Below, in pieces: positions 1 through 26,365 of a DNA stretch of 64,000 nucleotides. Each line of letters opens with the position of its first letter. The first letter of the stretch is position 1. The notes under the pieces are model-generated. The model saw only the letters and a program-made list of their open reading frames with translations. It had not been told where the DNA came from and did not search any database. A program made the translations under genes and the position numbers. This stretch comes from Cololabis saira (lineage: Eukaryota > Chordata > Actinopteri > Beloniformes > Belonidae), in the NCBI RefSeq assembly GCF_033807715.1, contig NC_084596.1, positions 33,928,379 through 33,992,378 of the forward strand, in the 5' to 3' direction.

Positions 1-142
1 TGTGTGTTTGGACTAGGAGGCGGCCAGAGGCTTCTGAGCAGCTGAAATCATTAATAAATGTTAAAGTCCTGGAACCAAACTGGTTTCTTGTGTAGATATA
101 TTCATTTATCTGTCTCTGTCTTGTGGGATGTGTGTTGTTCAG

Positions 143-13867
<13,725 letters not shown>

Positions 13868-15565
13868 TTGTTCTCCTCTCGCCGGGGGTCGCAGGCCGTT
13901 GACGTGGCGGTCCCAGGACCCGCTTAACGGTTCTCAGTCTCGGAGAACGAGCGAGAGTCCAGAGAACTGTGACCAAACTGAAAATCAACATAAAAAAGAT
14001 GGTACTCAGTAAACACGCTTCCTGCAGCGCCGGCAACGATGCTGCTCTCTGTTCTTTGTCCTCCAATCACTGTGGCTTCTGCTTCTTGTAAATAGTTTCA
14101 TTTTAGAGGAAGAATCTTATTTGCAGCTTTTTAGGCTCAACTCCTCTTCTTTTTCTGCAAACGACCGAGGTGCTTCAGTTGTGACGGGCGACGGACACTC
14201 CAGGCGACGGCTTCAGGCTCGTCCCGTTGAGGAATATTTGATATTGTGATGTCATTTTTTTATTTTACTTTGCAGCGTGTTACTCACTCCGGGAGTTTCC
14301 CCTTCTTGCATCACGTCCACGGCTGAATCACACGGCATCGTCTCTGCCGCCTCCCCGGTTAGTTCACATGAGGACGCTCTCCGCCTGACTACGGGCCGTG
14401 CTTGGGCCTGAAACACACAAATGTATCAAAAATCAATACTTTTACAGCTAAGTGTCGTGCATGCGTGGGCTCGTCCGCCGCTAACATCTGTCCCGTGAAA
14501 GGTTTGAAGTGGAAACCCTCGTTATTTAAGTCATAACCTACCGGTCACTTGCTGAATCCAGCTTCCATCCGCCTCCTCATGAACTGTCTCAGTAGAACGG
14601 TGTAACTAAGTGCATTAATGTAACGGCATCTTCCTCTGTTTGTCTCACTTGTACAGCAGATGCAGCACACATGCTAACTTTTGTTTTTGTATGCGTATTA
14701 TGAATGAATGTTTACTTTTTTTTTTGCAAAGATATGTAAGTGAATCTGTTGGTTTTTGTTAAATTATTAAAGGAAAAAAAAAAAGAGTGACGAGAGAACT
14801 GAAGCAGAAAGCCGGAGTCGATGAAGGATTGGTTAAAAGGTGAACTCCTTTTGTATATTTTGATATGAACTGTCCTGCCGCAGTAGCGATGACCCGTGTC
14901 GTGGAGCTTACAGCAGCTGTGTTACCGTGGCGACTCCGCCAGTGGCCTTGTAGGGGAAGGTGGACTCGGATGAAGCGTTGCCTAGGTGACACGGTCCTAA
15001 CCTCCCATCCCTTTGAACCTGTGAGCGCTTTGCTTGTTTCATACTTCGGTGTAATATTTCAGCAGTTCTGGTACAAAGTCTGACTTTTTTTTTTTTCATT
15101 CTTTTTTTTAATCACCGAGGGGGAAAAAAGCTGCCGTTTTAACTGCTAATTAGGTGGATGATTCATCCAGGTTTCACAGTTTTGTGTTTTTTCAGAGTGA
15201 AGGAAGATTAAACAGATTTAAAGAGCAAACCCCTGTTAGTTCAGAGCTGAGCTGTGATGAACACTACAGTGTTTTAGACCCTTCACTGTTTGTTTGGGAG
15301 TTGATATTGAAGTTCTTCTTCATACATGTTGGTGTATTCAGAGCAAGACTTGTTTCTGATTTTTTAACCCCCCCTCCAAATGAATTGTCAGTATCTTAGT
15401 TTGTTACATCGTGTTATGCATTTTAAGGTGAAAAATTGAGGTTTACAAGGAGTTCCTCATGTTTGTGTCTTCACACGGATGATTCCATGTCTCCCTCCAT
15501 GTTTTTGTGTTTTCACATTTCGTGTTTCTGCCATGCTTGAAATAAAGGAAACGCAACGGATTGGA
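13868..15565 (+). other. mast3: mast3 3' UTR
   Basis: There is no repeat and no reading frame of note between the TAG and the AATAAA at 15541. A Pumilio-like TGTAAATA sits near 14088 and several T-rich tracts near 14710 and 15085. The exact cleavage point, about 20 nt after the signal, is inferred. Confidence 0.7.
15541..15546 (+). terminator. mast3: mast3 polyadenylation signal
   Basis: Canonical AATAAA followed within 30-50 nt by a T-rich stretch (gattattttgcactcatctg). It is the first canonical signal found downstream of the stop. An ATTAAA-like site near 14766 (attaaagg) is an alternative. Confidence 0.7.
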
Positions 15566-15894
15566 GTCCACGTCTGATTATTTTGCACTCATCTGTCCCT
15601 CATGCAGCAATGTTTGAATTTCCTTGCAGCCTATCTGCTGCGGGAGCCCATGATAACGTACGTGCACTCACTGGTGCATGTCTGCACAGCGGTACTGATT
15701 ACTCTGGGCAGTGATAACACAACCATTTATAGACTGGTAGATGAGTGTATACTGATAAATGACAGGTTTTCCACTGTGAATACTGCCTTGTTGCAGGAAA
15801 AGATTTGATCGAGTAGGTTACTGAACTCTGCACAACCTGACTGTGGAAACTGCACCACTTTATCACTGCTGTCATGCCATTGTCATCCTACTGT

Positions 15895-16255
15895 AAGTTT
15901 CAAGCTGTATTGTCAGATACTCTATGTTCGACCTACAGCACAAATGAAATGACAGTCCCCTCTGACCCACGGTGCAAGATACAAGTAATAAAATATAAAA
16001 ATAATCAGTCCACAATTAACATGATATAAACTAAACTTGAATATTTACAAGAGTATTTATTTACCCTCTAGCAGGAGGTTCCCCCCTTATGATCCAGGTC
16101 CTGGTCCAGGCTTCTTCCCTCTTAAAGGGGAGTTTTTCCCACTTCTTAAAGTTTTTCTTCCACTAGGGGAGTTTTAACCTTCCATTGTTTATGTAATAAT
16201 TGCTCAGGGGTCATGTACTGGGTCTCTGGAAAGATCCTAGAGACAACTTCTGTTG
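15895..16255 (+). repeat. Retroelement-derived sequence
   Basis: The stretch includes agcacaaatgaaatgacagt and the tail-like ttaaaggggagtttttccca and gggtctctggaaagatccta. Both are common in fish retroelement 3' regions. No frame survives. Class not assigned. Confidence 0.4.
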
Positions 16256-16274
16256 TAATAGTACGGAAGAGTAT

Positions 16275-16572
16275 TAGGGCCAAGCAGGAGAAAAATTAAA
16301 ATATTATAATAATAAATTGTATTTATAGAGCACATTTTCACCTGAAGAACAAGTTTCAAAGGGCTTACAATAAAGATTAGAAAAAAATAAAAATAGATAA
16401 AAAATAAAAATATATATTTTAGAGGAAGATTTTTTTTTTTCATTATGCACTTCGAGAAAAAAGTCGAAATGTTGAGAAAAAAGGCAAGATTTCGAAATTT
16501 CGACTTTTTTCTCGAAGTGCACAATAAAAAAAATCTTCCCCTCTCAAATATTTTTCTCCTGCATGGCCCTAA
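16275..16572. mobile_element. MITE with long inverted ends and internal hairpin
   Basis: The left end tagggccaagcaggagaaaa is the inverse of the right end ttttctcctgcatggcccta, allowing one mismatch and a few gaps. An internal perfect hairpin lies around 16448-16520 (cacttcgagaaaaaagtcga and its complement). No coding capacity. Confidence 0.7.
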
Positions 16573-16904
16573 CTTGAAAAAAAAATTACCAGATAAAATA
16601 AAATAGGAAATACATATTACTGTTTGAAATTTTTTCTATTTTCAATATTTAAAAAAAAAAGTTTTTTTAGTTTAGTAAAAACTAAAACTTTTAGTTTTAG
16701 TTTTTTTTTTTACTTTTCTTTTAGTTGGGGCTTGCTCTGGGACCAGGGGAAACAAATGTTCTTGTCTAACGAGCTGCTGGAATGACGGTAAAAACTCCTT
16801 AAAGCGTTGCAGAAAATGAGAAATGGGTTGTTGGATATCGCAATTTAGTGTAATTAAGTTCTTTTCCAGCAGAAAGTGTTTTTATCTGCAGCAGTGTTGC
16901 AGCC

Positions 16905-17268
16905 CGGGAGTGAGTGAGTGGGGGGGGGGGGGGCGGTCAGGTTCAGGTTACATGGCGGGTCTTCCCTCCTCCTCCCCCGCCCTGCGGGCCCCGTTCCCTC
17001 CCCGGCCCTCCCGCCTCCTCACATGAGTTCCCACGCAGCTCCTTCCCAGGCCGCGGAGCTGGAAAATGGCTGAGTTGTGGAGCAGCGAGCCTCGCTCGGG
17101 ACGCCAGGGACGGTCGGGACGGGCGAGCCGCGGAGCCGCGGCCGAGTGAAGAGTGCGAGGCCGCAGGAAGAGCGCCCCTGCGCGGCCGAGGCCCCCCCCG
17201 GGACCCGCCTGGAGCCCCCCCCGGACCCCCGGACCTCTGGAGCCCGAGCAGCGCACACGCGTCCCAGG
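16905..17268 (+). promoter_or_regulatory. GC-rich island, candidate distal first exon/promoter of pik3r2
   Basis: A CpG-dense block stands out from AT-rich flanks. It includes GGCGG and CCGCGG motifs and a short ATG frame at 17067. It ends at a consensus donor (cccag/ggtgag, GT at 17269-17270). There is no acceptor upstream, as expected of a first exon. It precedes pik3r2 on the same strand with no other gene between. Transcript evidence would be needed. Confidence 0.45.
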
Positions 17269-18704
17269 GTGAGTTTTTCCAGGTTCCTGCACATTTGCAG
17301 CTCCAGCAGCAGCAGTTACAGGATCAGTCGTGCTGGAAAATGGAGGAGAGCTGCGTGAGCGCCGCCTGGCCCACGCACTCTCGCTGGTAACTTGGAGCAA
17401 AGTTTTACTGCCTGACCCCGACTTTTCACCCTTGTCGCAAGGGTTGTTTTCTTGCCCCCCCTTCACCCTCTCTGGGAAACTGTAGGAGAAAATCCTCCTT
17501 TATTCACGTCCTGGAGCCCACACGGTTGATGGAAGTTACTCACTTTATCTCCAGGCTGCTGCACAGCTGAATTATTATTAATCCTCATCATTTGGTGTCT
17601 AGACAAGAAAGTAAAGAGGATTTGAACCATCTAGTTGGATTTTGATTTTTTTTTAAACTTACTATTTATATATTTAATTATAGAGTTACATTTAGTGACT
17701 TGTTGCTTGAAAAATGTACATGTTACAACAAAAAAATCCATCTTTAGTCGTGAGATCCCTCTATATTACAATTGTACTGCATATTAAATGGTCATTCTGG
17801 TAGGTTGTCTGCAGTGTGGAGGCCTGACTTATCTACATACCTGACTAGATGTGTGTTAAACCCCTCATTTCAGGATCTGCTGCATATCAGGGACTGATGC
17901 ATCCACATATCTTTCATAACACTGTTTATCTGCCAGATGCAGGGTTTTTGACAAAGCAGTCTTTGTTCCTTTTTAAATGTCTCAACGAGCAAAAGTAACT
18001 TGCAGGACTCGTTCTGTAAAACGCCCCGAAAAAGTAGCCTCCAGCTTTTTCAAATGCAAAGTGTCACGTCTTGGAGAGGTGAAAGAAAGTGTCAGTTACG
18101 CCAGACGCCATCAAGTTGCAGTTGTTTTTCTGAAATGCACTTTCTCCGTTTAGTGTGACGCAAGGGCCAGAAATCCACTGGGGTCATAAGATTTGAATGG
18201 AAACGTATTTTTGTGATCTATAAGTGAAAGAGTCAAATGACTAGTGAGGGGGGGGCACCGAATATGCTGCTTTTGAACTTTCCTGCAACAAAACTCTTGC
18301 AGTGTTTTCAAGCGTTACGCAGCGCAGACTTGAAAACGTTTACAGACAAGAGGCGAGTCAAATGTTCTGAAAATAGCACACAGAACCCAGTAAAACATTA
18401 CATATCTGCTAATAAAAACAGTCACAGCAGCCTCAGTCCTAAATGATCCAACAAATGGTTTTGTTTAGCAAACAGAGCTTTTCTTTAGGCTTCATAGACC
18501 TGAGGTAGAACTCAGATTCCAGGTGAATAGAAATGAAATCATAAAATGTCGTGGACAAGGTTTCGGACTGAGAAATAAGTGGTCAGCAGCTCCGAGCTGC
18601 AGCAGAGCAGATCCTGCAGATCAGATGTGGACATGTGGCTGGAGGCCAGGATGCACGCATGGTGGCTCTGCAGTCAGTTCTTCCCAGAAGGGTTTGAGGG
18701 GCCA

Positions 18705-18736
<32 letters not shown>

Positions 18737-18752
18737 ACACACACACACACAC
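18705..18752. repeat. (AC)n microsatellite
   Basis: About 24 AC units with one interruption (cacatacac). Confidence 0.95.
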
Positions 18753-19331
18753 ATAACTATCTGAGTTTGTACAAAACTTTGCTTTCCGCTGGCTGAAATT
18801 ACTCGGGGATAACACGAAGCAGCTGTATTTCATTAGATTCTTCAAATCCAAGAACCGTGTTTATGGGAAGTTAAAATATTGTCTAAAATATTGACAAGAG
18901 AAGCTGTTACAGTTTATACAACACATTTTTATGTGTTGCATTACTGCCACATATGGTGTAAGGTTAGAGGAATTTTCTTCTTCCTGGAATTAATAAAACA
19001 ATGGATGATTTTCCCTGATGAGCCCTGGCAGGATTTAAATCCTCTGAGGTTGATAACATTTCTCATGTAGCGTATATCACATTGGCTATCAAAGGTGACG
19101 GTATGGTGATGTGTGAAGGGGGAGGTCAGGTGACTCACCTGTCAGCGTACAGGGGTCAAAGACGTGACGCTTACTTTTTCTGTCCGATGGAACCATTTAC
19201 CTAATAATAAACATAAAAATGAATAAAAAATATAATATGTATGTCTAATACGTTCCTTCTACATGTGCCCACTCTTATTTTATTTAAACATGTTGGGTAT
19301 TGGTCATTTTCTGCCATCTGAAGTGTGAAAA

Positions 19332-20240
19332 CATCATGTGGGGTGACCGTCCGGCCTTGACTTCTGTTTGGACAACTGGTTTTAAATCACATTAAAACAA
19401 TTTAAAAATAATGCTTGCCCTATTGGGCATACTTTCAAACTTGTTTTAGATTCATTGACAAAGTTATGGAACATCTGTACACACATTTCAATCATAATAC
19501 ACAAACTAATCTTGTCCGAATATGTTCATTGTCTGAATTATCATCTGGGGTGACCATGAAAAAAATACAATTGAGGGACTTTTATATTGACAATCATCTC
19601 AAAGAGGATGTTGCATCAGCCAGTTACTCCATGAGGGTCCCAGAGAGACAACCTGCAGGTCAGTAGTCTCTCTCTCCTTTACAAATAAATCCTCTTTCTA
19701 ACTGCTGCAGTGTATACGTCACATTTTGATATCATGTGGGGTGACCACCCTAAAACTGTAAATAATTTGTTTTATTTGCAAATCTATATTTTGAAGGTAA
19801 ATTTGTTACTGATATGTGGTGAGAAGTAGCTAGCTTAGATCATATAGCTAACTGTTAGCCTGTTATATTTGATTAAACTTGAAAGCATCATGTGGGGTGA
19901 CCACCTGTCATGTGGGGTAACCAACAAATGGCAATTCTGTATCAAATTCAAAATTGAATGTCTATCAGTTTTGGTTCAAATATAGATTATTGGTATAGCA
20001 TCCATAAGTGAATACACCTTGTACACATTTTAAATCAGTTTTATGAATTTTAGAGTAAGTAAGAGGGTGACACTGCCATTATGGATAGAATGTATTTAAA
20101 AATGGTTTTCAAAAAATGAAAGGAAAAATGTGTCTATCTTTCTTGAACAGTTAATTTAATTACTGATACTTCTTAAAATATAAATTTTGTTATGGAAATC
20201 TATTAATTTTGAGATAAATGGTCGCCCCAAATGATGGTTT
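19332..20240 (+). repeat. Dispersed motif array (catgtggggtgacc)
   Basis: Near-identical phrases atcatgtggggtgacca occur at about 19333, 19541, 19731, 19886 and 19908. A reverse-type gtcgccccaaatgatg is at about 20221. The first four are spaced about 155-210 bp, suggesting a decayed tandem repeat. The sequences between them do not obviously align by eye. Confidence 0.5.
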
Positions 20241-21386
20241 AAAGGTTTAAAAACACTAAAATACCTTTGTTTGAAGTTTTCACATACATGTATGTGTACA
20301 CTACATTTCAAATGTTTGGAAAATGGCCAAAATATCTTTATTTTAAGTATTTTAAAAATGGGCTACTCAAAGGCCTTATACGTCTTTGACCCACAGGTTG
20401 AAGGGTCCACACCCTTACGGTTTAAAAGGGACAGAACGTCAGGTGATGGGATGCTCTTGGGAGCAGTGAACGGCAGGGAGTCCAGGGGCGACCTGGCCGT
20501 TGCCATGGTTACTTACAGCACCTTCTATGTGGCTCAGAGGAGATCAATAACCGTGGCTATCTGGAGTAAATCCGCTCTTTGGCAGCAACCACAAACTTTT
20601 CGTTTCTTGCAGATTGGGGTTTATTGTTTTTCTTTTCCACTTCTGCTTTGGAAAATTTCACTGTTCCTGAGGCCCACTTCCTCTGACGTGCGTTGAAGAC
20701 GTCCCAACGGATTTAATAGTGTAAAAAGAAAAGACAGGACTTTGTACGTATGATTTATTGGTTTGAGAGCCGAGTGGTTCGTCTTGTATTTTGTTGGAAA
20801 GACATTACTGGTTGGTCATTTTTCTTTGGGAGTTTATTTAATTATTATTATTATTGTTTTTCCTTTTGTTTGCATATATTCTAATGTTTAAAACCAAGTT
20901 TAGTAGAACCCAAAAGCCACATGTATATGCATTTTAACCTTGCAACAGAGGGGCTTTTTGTGTGCACAGTGGTGAGTGTGAATGTTTCCTTCACCAGCCC
21001 TCTTGACAGTCTCGCCATATTTCATTGATCCCTAGAAAAAAATGAAAAAGAAAAAGATTCTCCCAAAGAGGACCAAGATTATCAACTGTGGGACATGCAA
21101 GGGCAGGAAAGAAAAGACAGTGATGGGTGCAGTTTGGTGACTGCAAGACGTTTGTAGTTTGTGTGAATAAGTGTGTTACATATGTTTATAGAATTATGAA
21201 CGAGTTTGGTAAATGTATCAGTAGTATCCTGCAGGGGGAATGGGTTGAGCCTTGACAGACTAGTACTTGGACTTTTACAGTATTTTACACTGATGTTCAT
21301 AGCAGTGCAGATAAATTGTCAAAGGTCGTAAATGCAATGTTTCCTTTATAAAATGTAGGTAGAGCATAGTTAAAAATACATGTTTC

Positions 21387-21843
21387 TAGGGGTGGGTATT
21401 GTCAAGGACCTTACGATACTTGATTCAAGATACCGTACAATGCGATATTCAAATTCAAATTGCGATATATTGCAATATAATTTATTTTAATATAACTGTA
21501 AAAGGCATTATGCATCTTAAAATCCAAGTTGCACGTACATCAGAGTATAGTGATAATTCGTGGGACAAACTAAGTCAAAACAACGTAATTCAAATCATCC
21601 AAGCTGTTTTATTTTAAATATAAAAGCTAAAGTTACAACATATTTGCACGTTTTTCATATTGTTTACATAATATGAAATTAACATGAACAATATTATTTA
21701 AGCCCACAATAAAGTCGTATTGGATTTACAACCTATCTGAAAAATGATTTACTATTTGAAAAAAAAAAAGCAACTATATTTAAATATCAATATCGAATCG
21801 GCCGGCAAATATATTGCCATATGGATATTTTTGTCCACCCCTA
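21387..21843. mobile_element. hAT-type MITE
   Basis: Inverted termini taggggtgggtatt and tttttgtccacccctag, with AT-rich, repetitive GATATTC-type sub-terminal sequence. No reading frame, and no perfect target duplication was found. Confidence 0.65.
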
Positions 21844-22017
21844 GTGTCTAAAATGATGACAGTTAGAGAATAAAATAGCCACCTAGTTAGGAAAAACATT
21901 TTGTCTATATGGCACAAATTTATGTTCAGTGACTTGTTCATGTTATTTTCATTAATATTTCATTTTTGACAGTCATGCATGTGACCCTTGTATGCTGAGG
22001 CACATTACCCTTGCGTT

Positions 22018-22966
22018 ACAGTGTCTCCCAGTCCACTGGTCGATTTATTAGTCGATACGGCCTGGCTCCGCCAAAATTCAGATTCTTTAATTTAATTACA
22101 TTGGGAGGAAAGTACCAAGTTCTAAAGGGGGTGTTTTCAGCGCACACCTCTTTCCAGGGTAACGGTCTATCTTTGGACACCCCATTGTTTTTGCTATTTT
22201 GGATTAGCCCAACCCCCTGACTGGAGACAAATAGATAAGGTTTTCGGACTGTAAAGTAAAAGGACAAGGTCCGGTGATTTGTTGAACTCTATCATGTCAA
22301 AGACATCTGCATTGTGGCAGAATATCATAAAAATAGACAATGGAAAAAAATTTGAATGCAAACTTTGTAAGCAACAGTTTGGATACCACAGCTACACAGC
22401 AAACATGGCGCATCACCTGAATAAAAAATACTGTCCGCCACCGTGTGCAGTGCAGAATGATAGTGTCGGTCAATTATTAAAACAAATAATAAATCATATT
22501 TATCTATATCTATTAATTTTGACAGGCTGTCATGTACGTAAAAAAAGAGGATCTGCACACTTGGATCAATGCAAGTATCTTTAATTAACCAAGCTTTCGG
22601 TCAGAAGACCTTCATCAGGGTAATAGTCAGCACATGAGTTCAATTAACAATCTTATGTAGTTCATCAAGGCAATCAGCAGCACCTGTGCTGCACCACTCC
22701 CACCAAGATGGGAGATGTAGTTCAGAAGCAGGAAATGTAGTCCTCTCTACAAAGCAATAGAGTAAAGTAGTAGTAAAGTAAAAGAAACATTGCACAAGAA
22801 CCATATGCTGACAAGGCATAGAGACAGGCTGTCGTGTGTAATTAATTTATGTGCAGAAGTTTAGATCATAAACGACGCCCCCCCACAAAAAAGGGAAAAA
22901 AACTGTTGAATTTTAGTCAACATTTGAGGGCTTCAGTCGACCAAAAATGCCTTTACAGCCCTAGTT
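22018..22966 (+). mobile_element. hAT transposon remnant with BED finger, interrupted by another repeat
   Basis: The right end (ctttacagccctag) is a typical hAT terminus. The left end is less clear. The interior keeps a BED-finger frame (22279-22510). A second repeat starting near 22535 contains aaccaagctttcggtcagaa and gaccttcatcagggt, a phrase common in fish retroelements. Confidence 0.5.
22279..22510 (+). pseudogene. hAT transposase N-terminal BED zinc finger (remnant)
   Basis: The in-frame segment SKTSALWQNIIKIDNGKKFE leads to CKLCKQQFGYH and HHLNKKYC. The layout (W, CxxC, then H and C ligands) fits a degenerate BED finger. The frame soon runs into repeat sequence and ends at 22584. No catalytic domain follows. 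Confidence 0.6.
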
Positions 22967-23045
22967 TCCACTTCCTCTGATGTGAAAATCAGTTTTAGAG
23001 TTTTAAAAGGGAAATTAAATAATCTCTTCATTTATTGATTATTTA

Positions 23046-23055
<10 letters not shown>

Positions 23056-23096
<41 letters not shown>

Positions 23097-23125
23097 TTTT
23101 ATTTAATTATTATTATTATATTTTT
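23056..23125. repeat. (AT)n/(T)n low-complexity tract
   Basis: About 16 TA units followed by poly-T and ATT repeats. Confidence 0.9.
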
Positions 23126-24227
23126 TTTTTGGGAGTATATGGGGAAATGCATTGCTGTCAGTCAGTTTTTCAAGTCTTACAGTGCAGTCCTGAAGTTGAT
23201 GCCGCCCATATTTTCTGACGTCTAATGAGGACCTCCCGTCTGTGGAGGCGCCACCGCTCTCTGTGGGCTTCGTAAGTGCTTGTTTTTCTAGCACTGAAGG
23301 TGACTCTGTTACCCCGCTGAGCAGACGGACTCGTCATGTATTGATGAGACTGATCCACCTGACTAAACTTATGCATTGAAAGCTGATTTTAAAAATCAAA
23401 ACTACAAAAACAAACTGATTAGTGCTAATAACGTCCTAGAAATGTTTATGGTCACTGGGCAACTGCGCCCAAGATGGGCAAGATTTGTACACGTGCACCA
23501 CCCTCACAGCATCCCCGTTAGCCCCTGTAATGCAGCTTCAGACTACTCTACTTTGAGCATTACCAAGTTGGGAGCTTTTTGTCTTTGAGGAGTTGATGTG
23601 ACGTGGTTGATTGGCAACACGAGGACACGTGTCGCGTTATCCGACAATGGCTCGGCCCCCCAAACTCTTTATCTGGTCTCTGTACCACGTTTTGCCAACA
23701 AGAAGGAAGGAATAGATTTGTTGTTTCCATGTTGCGTCTTCTTAGCTGCTGTCTCTTTGTTGACCGTTGTAAAGCTGATGTTGACGGTGTCAGCATCGCT
23801 GGTTTCCTTTCTTCGCAGTGACCTCACTTTGCAGTTTTGACATGTTCACATCTGGTTCCATGACCTAATGCCAGATCAAACGATGACAGCAGAGTCCCTC
23901 AAGGCCATACATGAAGGATCTGGGTCTGGACTTTGTTCATCCTCCTTAATGCATCCGTTTGCAACAATTTAAATAGGTGGTCAACAGCGTTTGCCGTTTA
24001 ACCTTTTTAACTTGTAATGGTCGTCAAAACATCGACCCCTTCGTACACGCATCCAACTGGGACGGAGGGTGTCCCAGCTGTCAACCAGTGCGGTTACATC
24101 TAAATCAAGCTATTGGCAACAATCTAGCTAAGGATTAAACTGGAGGTTCAGAGAAATCCAAGTATACATGCACGAGAAGACAATCGATTATTGAGTGAGG
24201 TGCGTTCGACTCTGTGAGGCTAGGTGG

Positions 24228-24648
24228 TAGGGCTGGGCGATATGACCTCCAATCAATATCACGATAAATGGGGCAGTTTTACCTCGATAAAGATAAATGT
24301 ACAATAACCCGCTGAAGTTAATTTCTCAGCATGTTTGGCGTGAGAAGTTGTTGAAATGCTTGAGTCTCACACTAGACAGCCCTGTTAGCTGCTTCTTCGT
24401 TTGAACCATCAGCCATTTTCTTGGGTTTCCCTTCTCGTTCAAACTGGGTGGGTGGAGTCACGTGATTACAGCGTCTTAAAGGGGAATGAAACTAGCCTAT
24501 CAGCACACACTGTCAAAGCAGACAAAAAGACGTTTATTTTCTTTTTTTTTTAAATCACAACACAGAATTTACCGACATGGGAAAATTGACATTGGTTATC
24601 ACAGTGAATGTCGGTAACGGTAAGTTTTCGGTTTATTGCCCAGGCCTA
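24228..24648. mobile_element. hAT-type MITE with perfect target duplication
   Basis: The termini are tagggctgggcgatat and tttattgcccaggccta. A perfect 8 bp duplication ctaggtgg flanks it (24220-24227 and 24649-24656). 421 bp with no coding capacity. Confidence 0.88.
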
Positions 24649-25584
24649 CTAGGTGGCGCCACACACACTTTTGCATTTCCGTTCTTCCAGTTTCTTCTTT
24701 GTTGTTCGTCTTCTTCTTCTACTATCTTGATATTCTGGCTTTAGCGGTGTCGTCACTTCCAGAACGGGGAGTCCCGGGGCGTGGGTTGCGTATACATGCC
24801 GGAATAACTTGAATTAGGACGCGTTATCTGGGAATAAAAGCTTGATTTCAATAGCTTCAGTTCCATTAGACTACAGCCCAGCTAAGGTGTATAAATGGCT
24901 TTTAAAACTTCCATATCAGTCAGATTAAGGCAACAATTCCACTTTGTTAGTGCATGTAAACGTACTGACTGAGCGAGAGGCAACGGCCCTGGACAGGTCC
25001 GCAGTCCGCTTGAGAAAGCAGACTGGATCAGTCCCGTTAAGTGTAAAGATGTGTCGTTTATCTGTTTGCACACAGAATAACATCTAGATAACGTTGTGAG
25101 ATAAAAGTAATAACATTTATTGAGACGTTCACCGTGACCTCTAACATCAAAGTCTAGTGATCTAGAGGTCTGGGATGAAGCCACTCCCTTATCTGTACAT
25201 TTGCGTTAAATAAATGGATATCACACTATTTTTTTATTTTGACAACACGTTGTCATTATTTGCCAAAAAAAGTTATTCTTTAATGAAAGAAGCTTTTATA
25301 TCTTTGAAAAGGCTAAAAAGGACTTATATGTTGTTGTTTTTTTAATTTTCCTAACACAACTAAAAGGCAGTGTTGATCTTGCTCTTCCATCTGCAGCCTG
25401 GGCTGGTTTCTTTTCTCTCTTCTTTTCATCCTCTTTTACTGAGATCAGTCACCGGGGCTGGAGAGGTTGAGGAAGGAAGTCGGATTGTAAAAATGTGGAG
25501 TTGTTTTGGACAGATTTTTTTGATCGCTGCCTGGATACATTTTCTAATATTAGAACGTTTTCTTCATTTGCCCAGCTTCGGCGG

Positions 25585-26365
25585 TGACTGTGGAGCACAT
25601 GGCTCCCGCGCCAGCCAATCAGAGCGCGGGCTTTGCTTTCCCTGTCTCTAGCAACAGTCAGTTACTTGCTGCCTTTTCATTAATTATTTCCCCGTGGTCT
25701 CCCTCCGCCGCTCCGACTGCGCTGGTAGCAAAGTGCCCCGTCTCTCGCTCTCGCCGCGTTTCTGTGGCTCTCTGCGAGCGCTGAATGCCAAGTCTTCAGA
25801 GAGGAGTTGATCCGGTGGCGCTGAACTCAACAGCTGCTGCTGCTGCTGTGCTGATCCGGCAGCTCCTCTCACACACTCTTGGGCTGTGAGAGAGACACGA
25901 CTCCTCTGGAAGCTGCCTGGGACTTCTTTCTCTTACTCTGGGACCAAAACTGTAAGAAGAAGCAGGACTTGTGAGCAGGAAGTGCAGCTTTTTCAAAACC
26001 TCTCGTCCTTTTTTTTTTTTCGTCTTGTTTTCACCCTCCTCACGGCCGCGGGGCTCCGACTGTCAACAAACGAGACATGGCAACTGGAAAAACAACTGGA
26101 CTTTTCCCCCGGCTGCCGGCCGTGTGTGTGTGTGCGTCCCGGGGGCCGGGGTGGGCTGGGGGAGGGGGCGAGGAGCAGGTGGAGAGAGGAGTGAGAGGAG
26201 TTAAGGTTTGGGGGGGGGGGGGTATGGTGGTGTGAGGATTGCGGGCTGTGGTTGGGTGTACCAGTGCCACGTGTCTCGCCTGGCACTTCTCGCTTCTCGA
26301 CTGGAAGGATGTGGGACCGAGAGTCTCGCCGAGCCCGTCCGGCTGCGCTCTGAACCAAAAGTGGG
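25585..26365 (+). promoter_or_regulatory. GC-rich block, candidate proximal first exon/promoter of pik3r2
   Basis: GC- and CpG-enriched sequence with CCAAT (25615), GC-box-like runs and no extended frame. It ends in a donor (aaaagtggg/gtgag, GT at 26366-26367). The next good acceptor is at 27875, where the pik3r2 first coding exon begins. A leader of several hundred bases is consistent with a 5' UTR exon. Position and strand support this; no transcript is visible. Confidence 0.45.

Larger units (their letters stand above)
17271..21386. other. Intergenic or 5' intronic DNA without recognised genes
   Basis: An (AC)n tract lies at 18705-18752. A phrase ending GTGGGGTGACC recurs between 19332 and 20240. 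The longest frame on either strand is about 140 codons (20271-20696) and shows no domain. I see nothing else. Confidence 0.6.
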
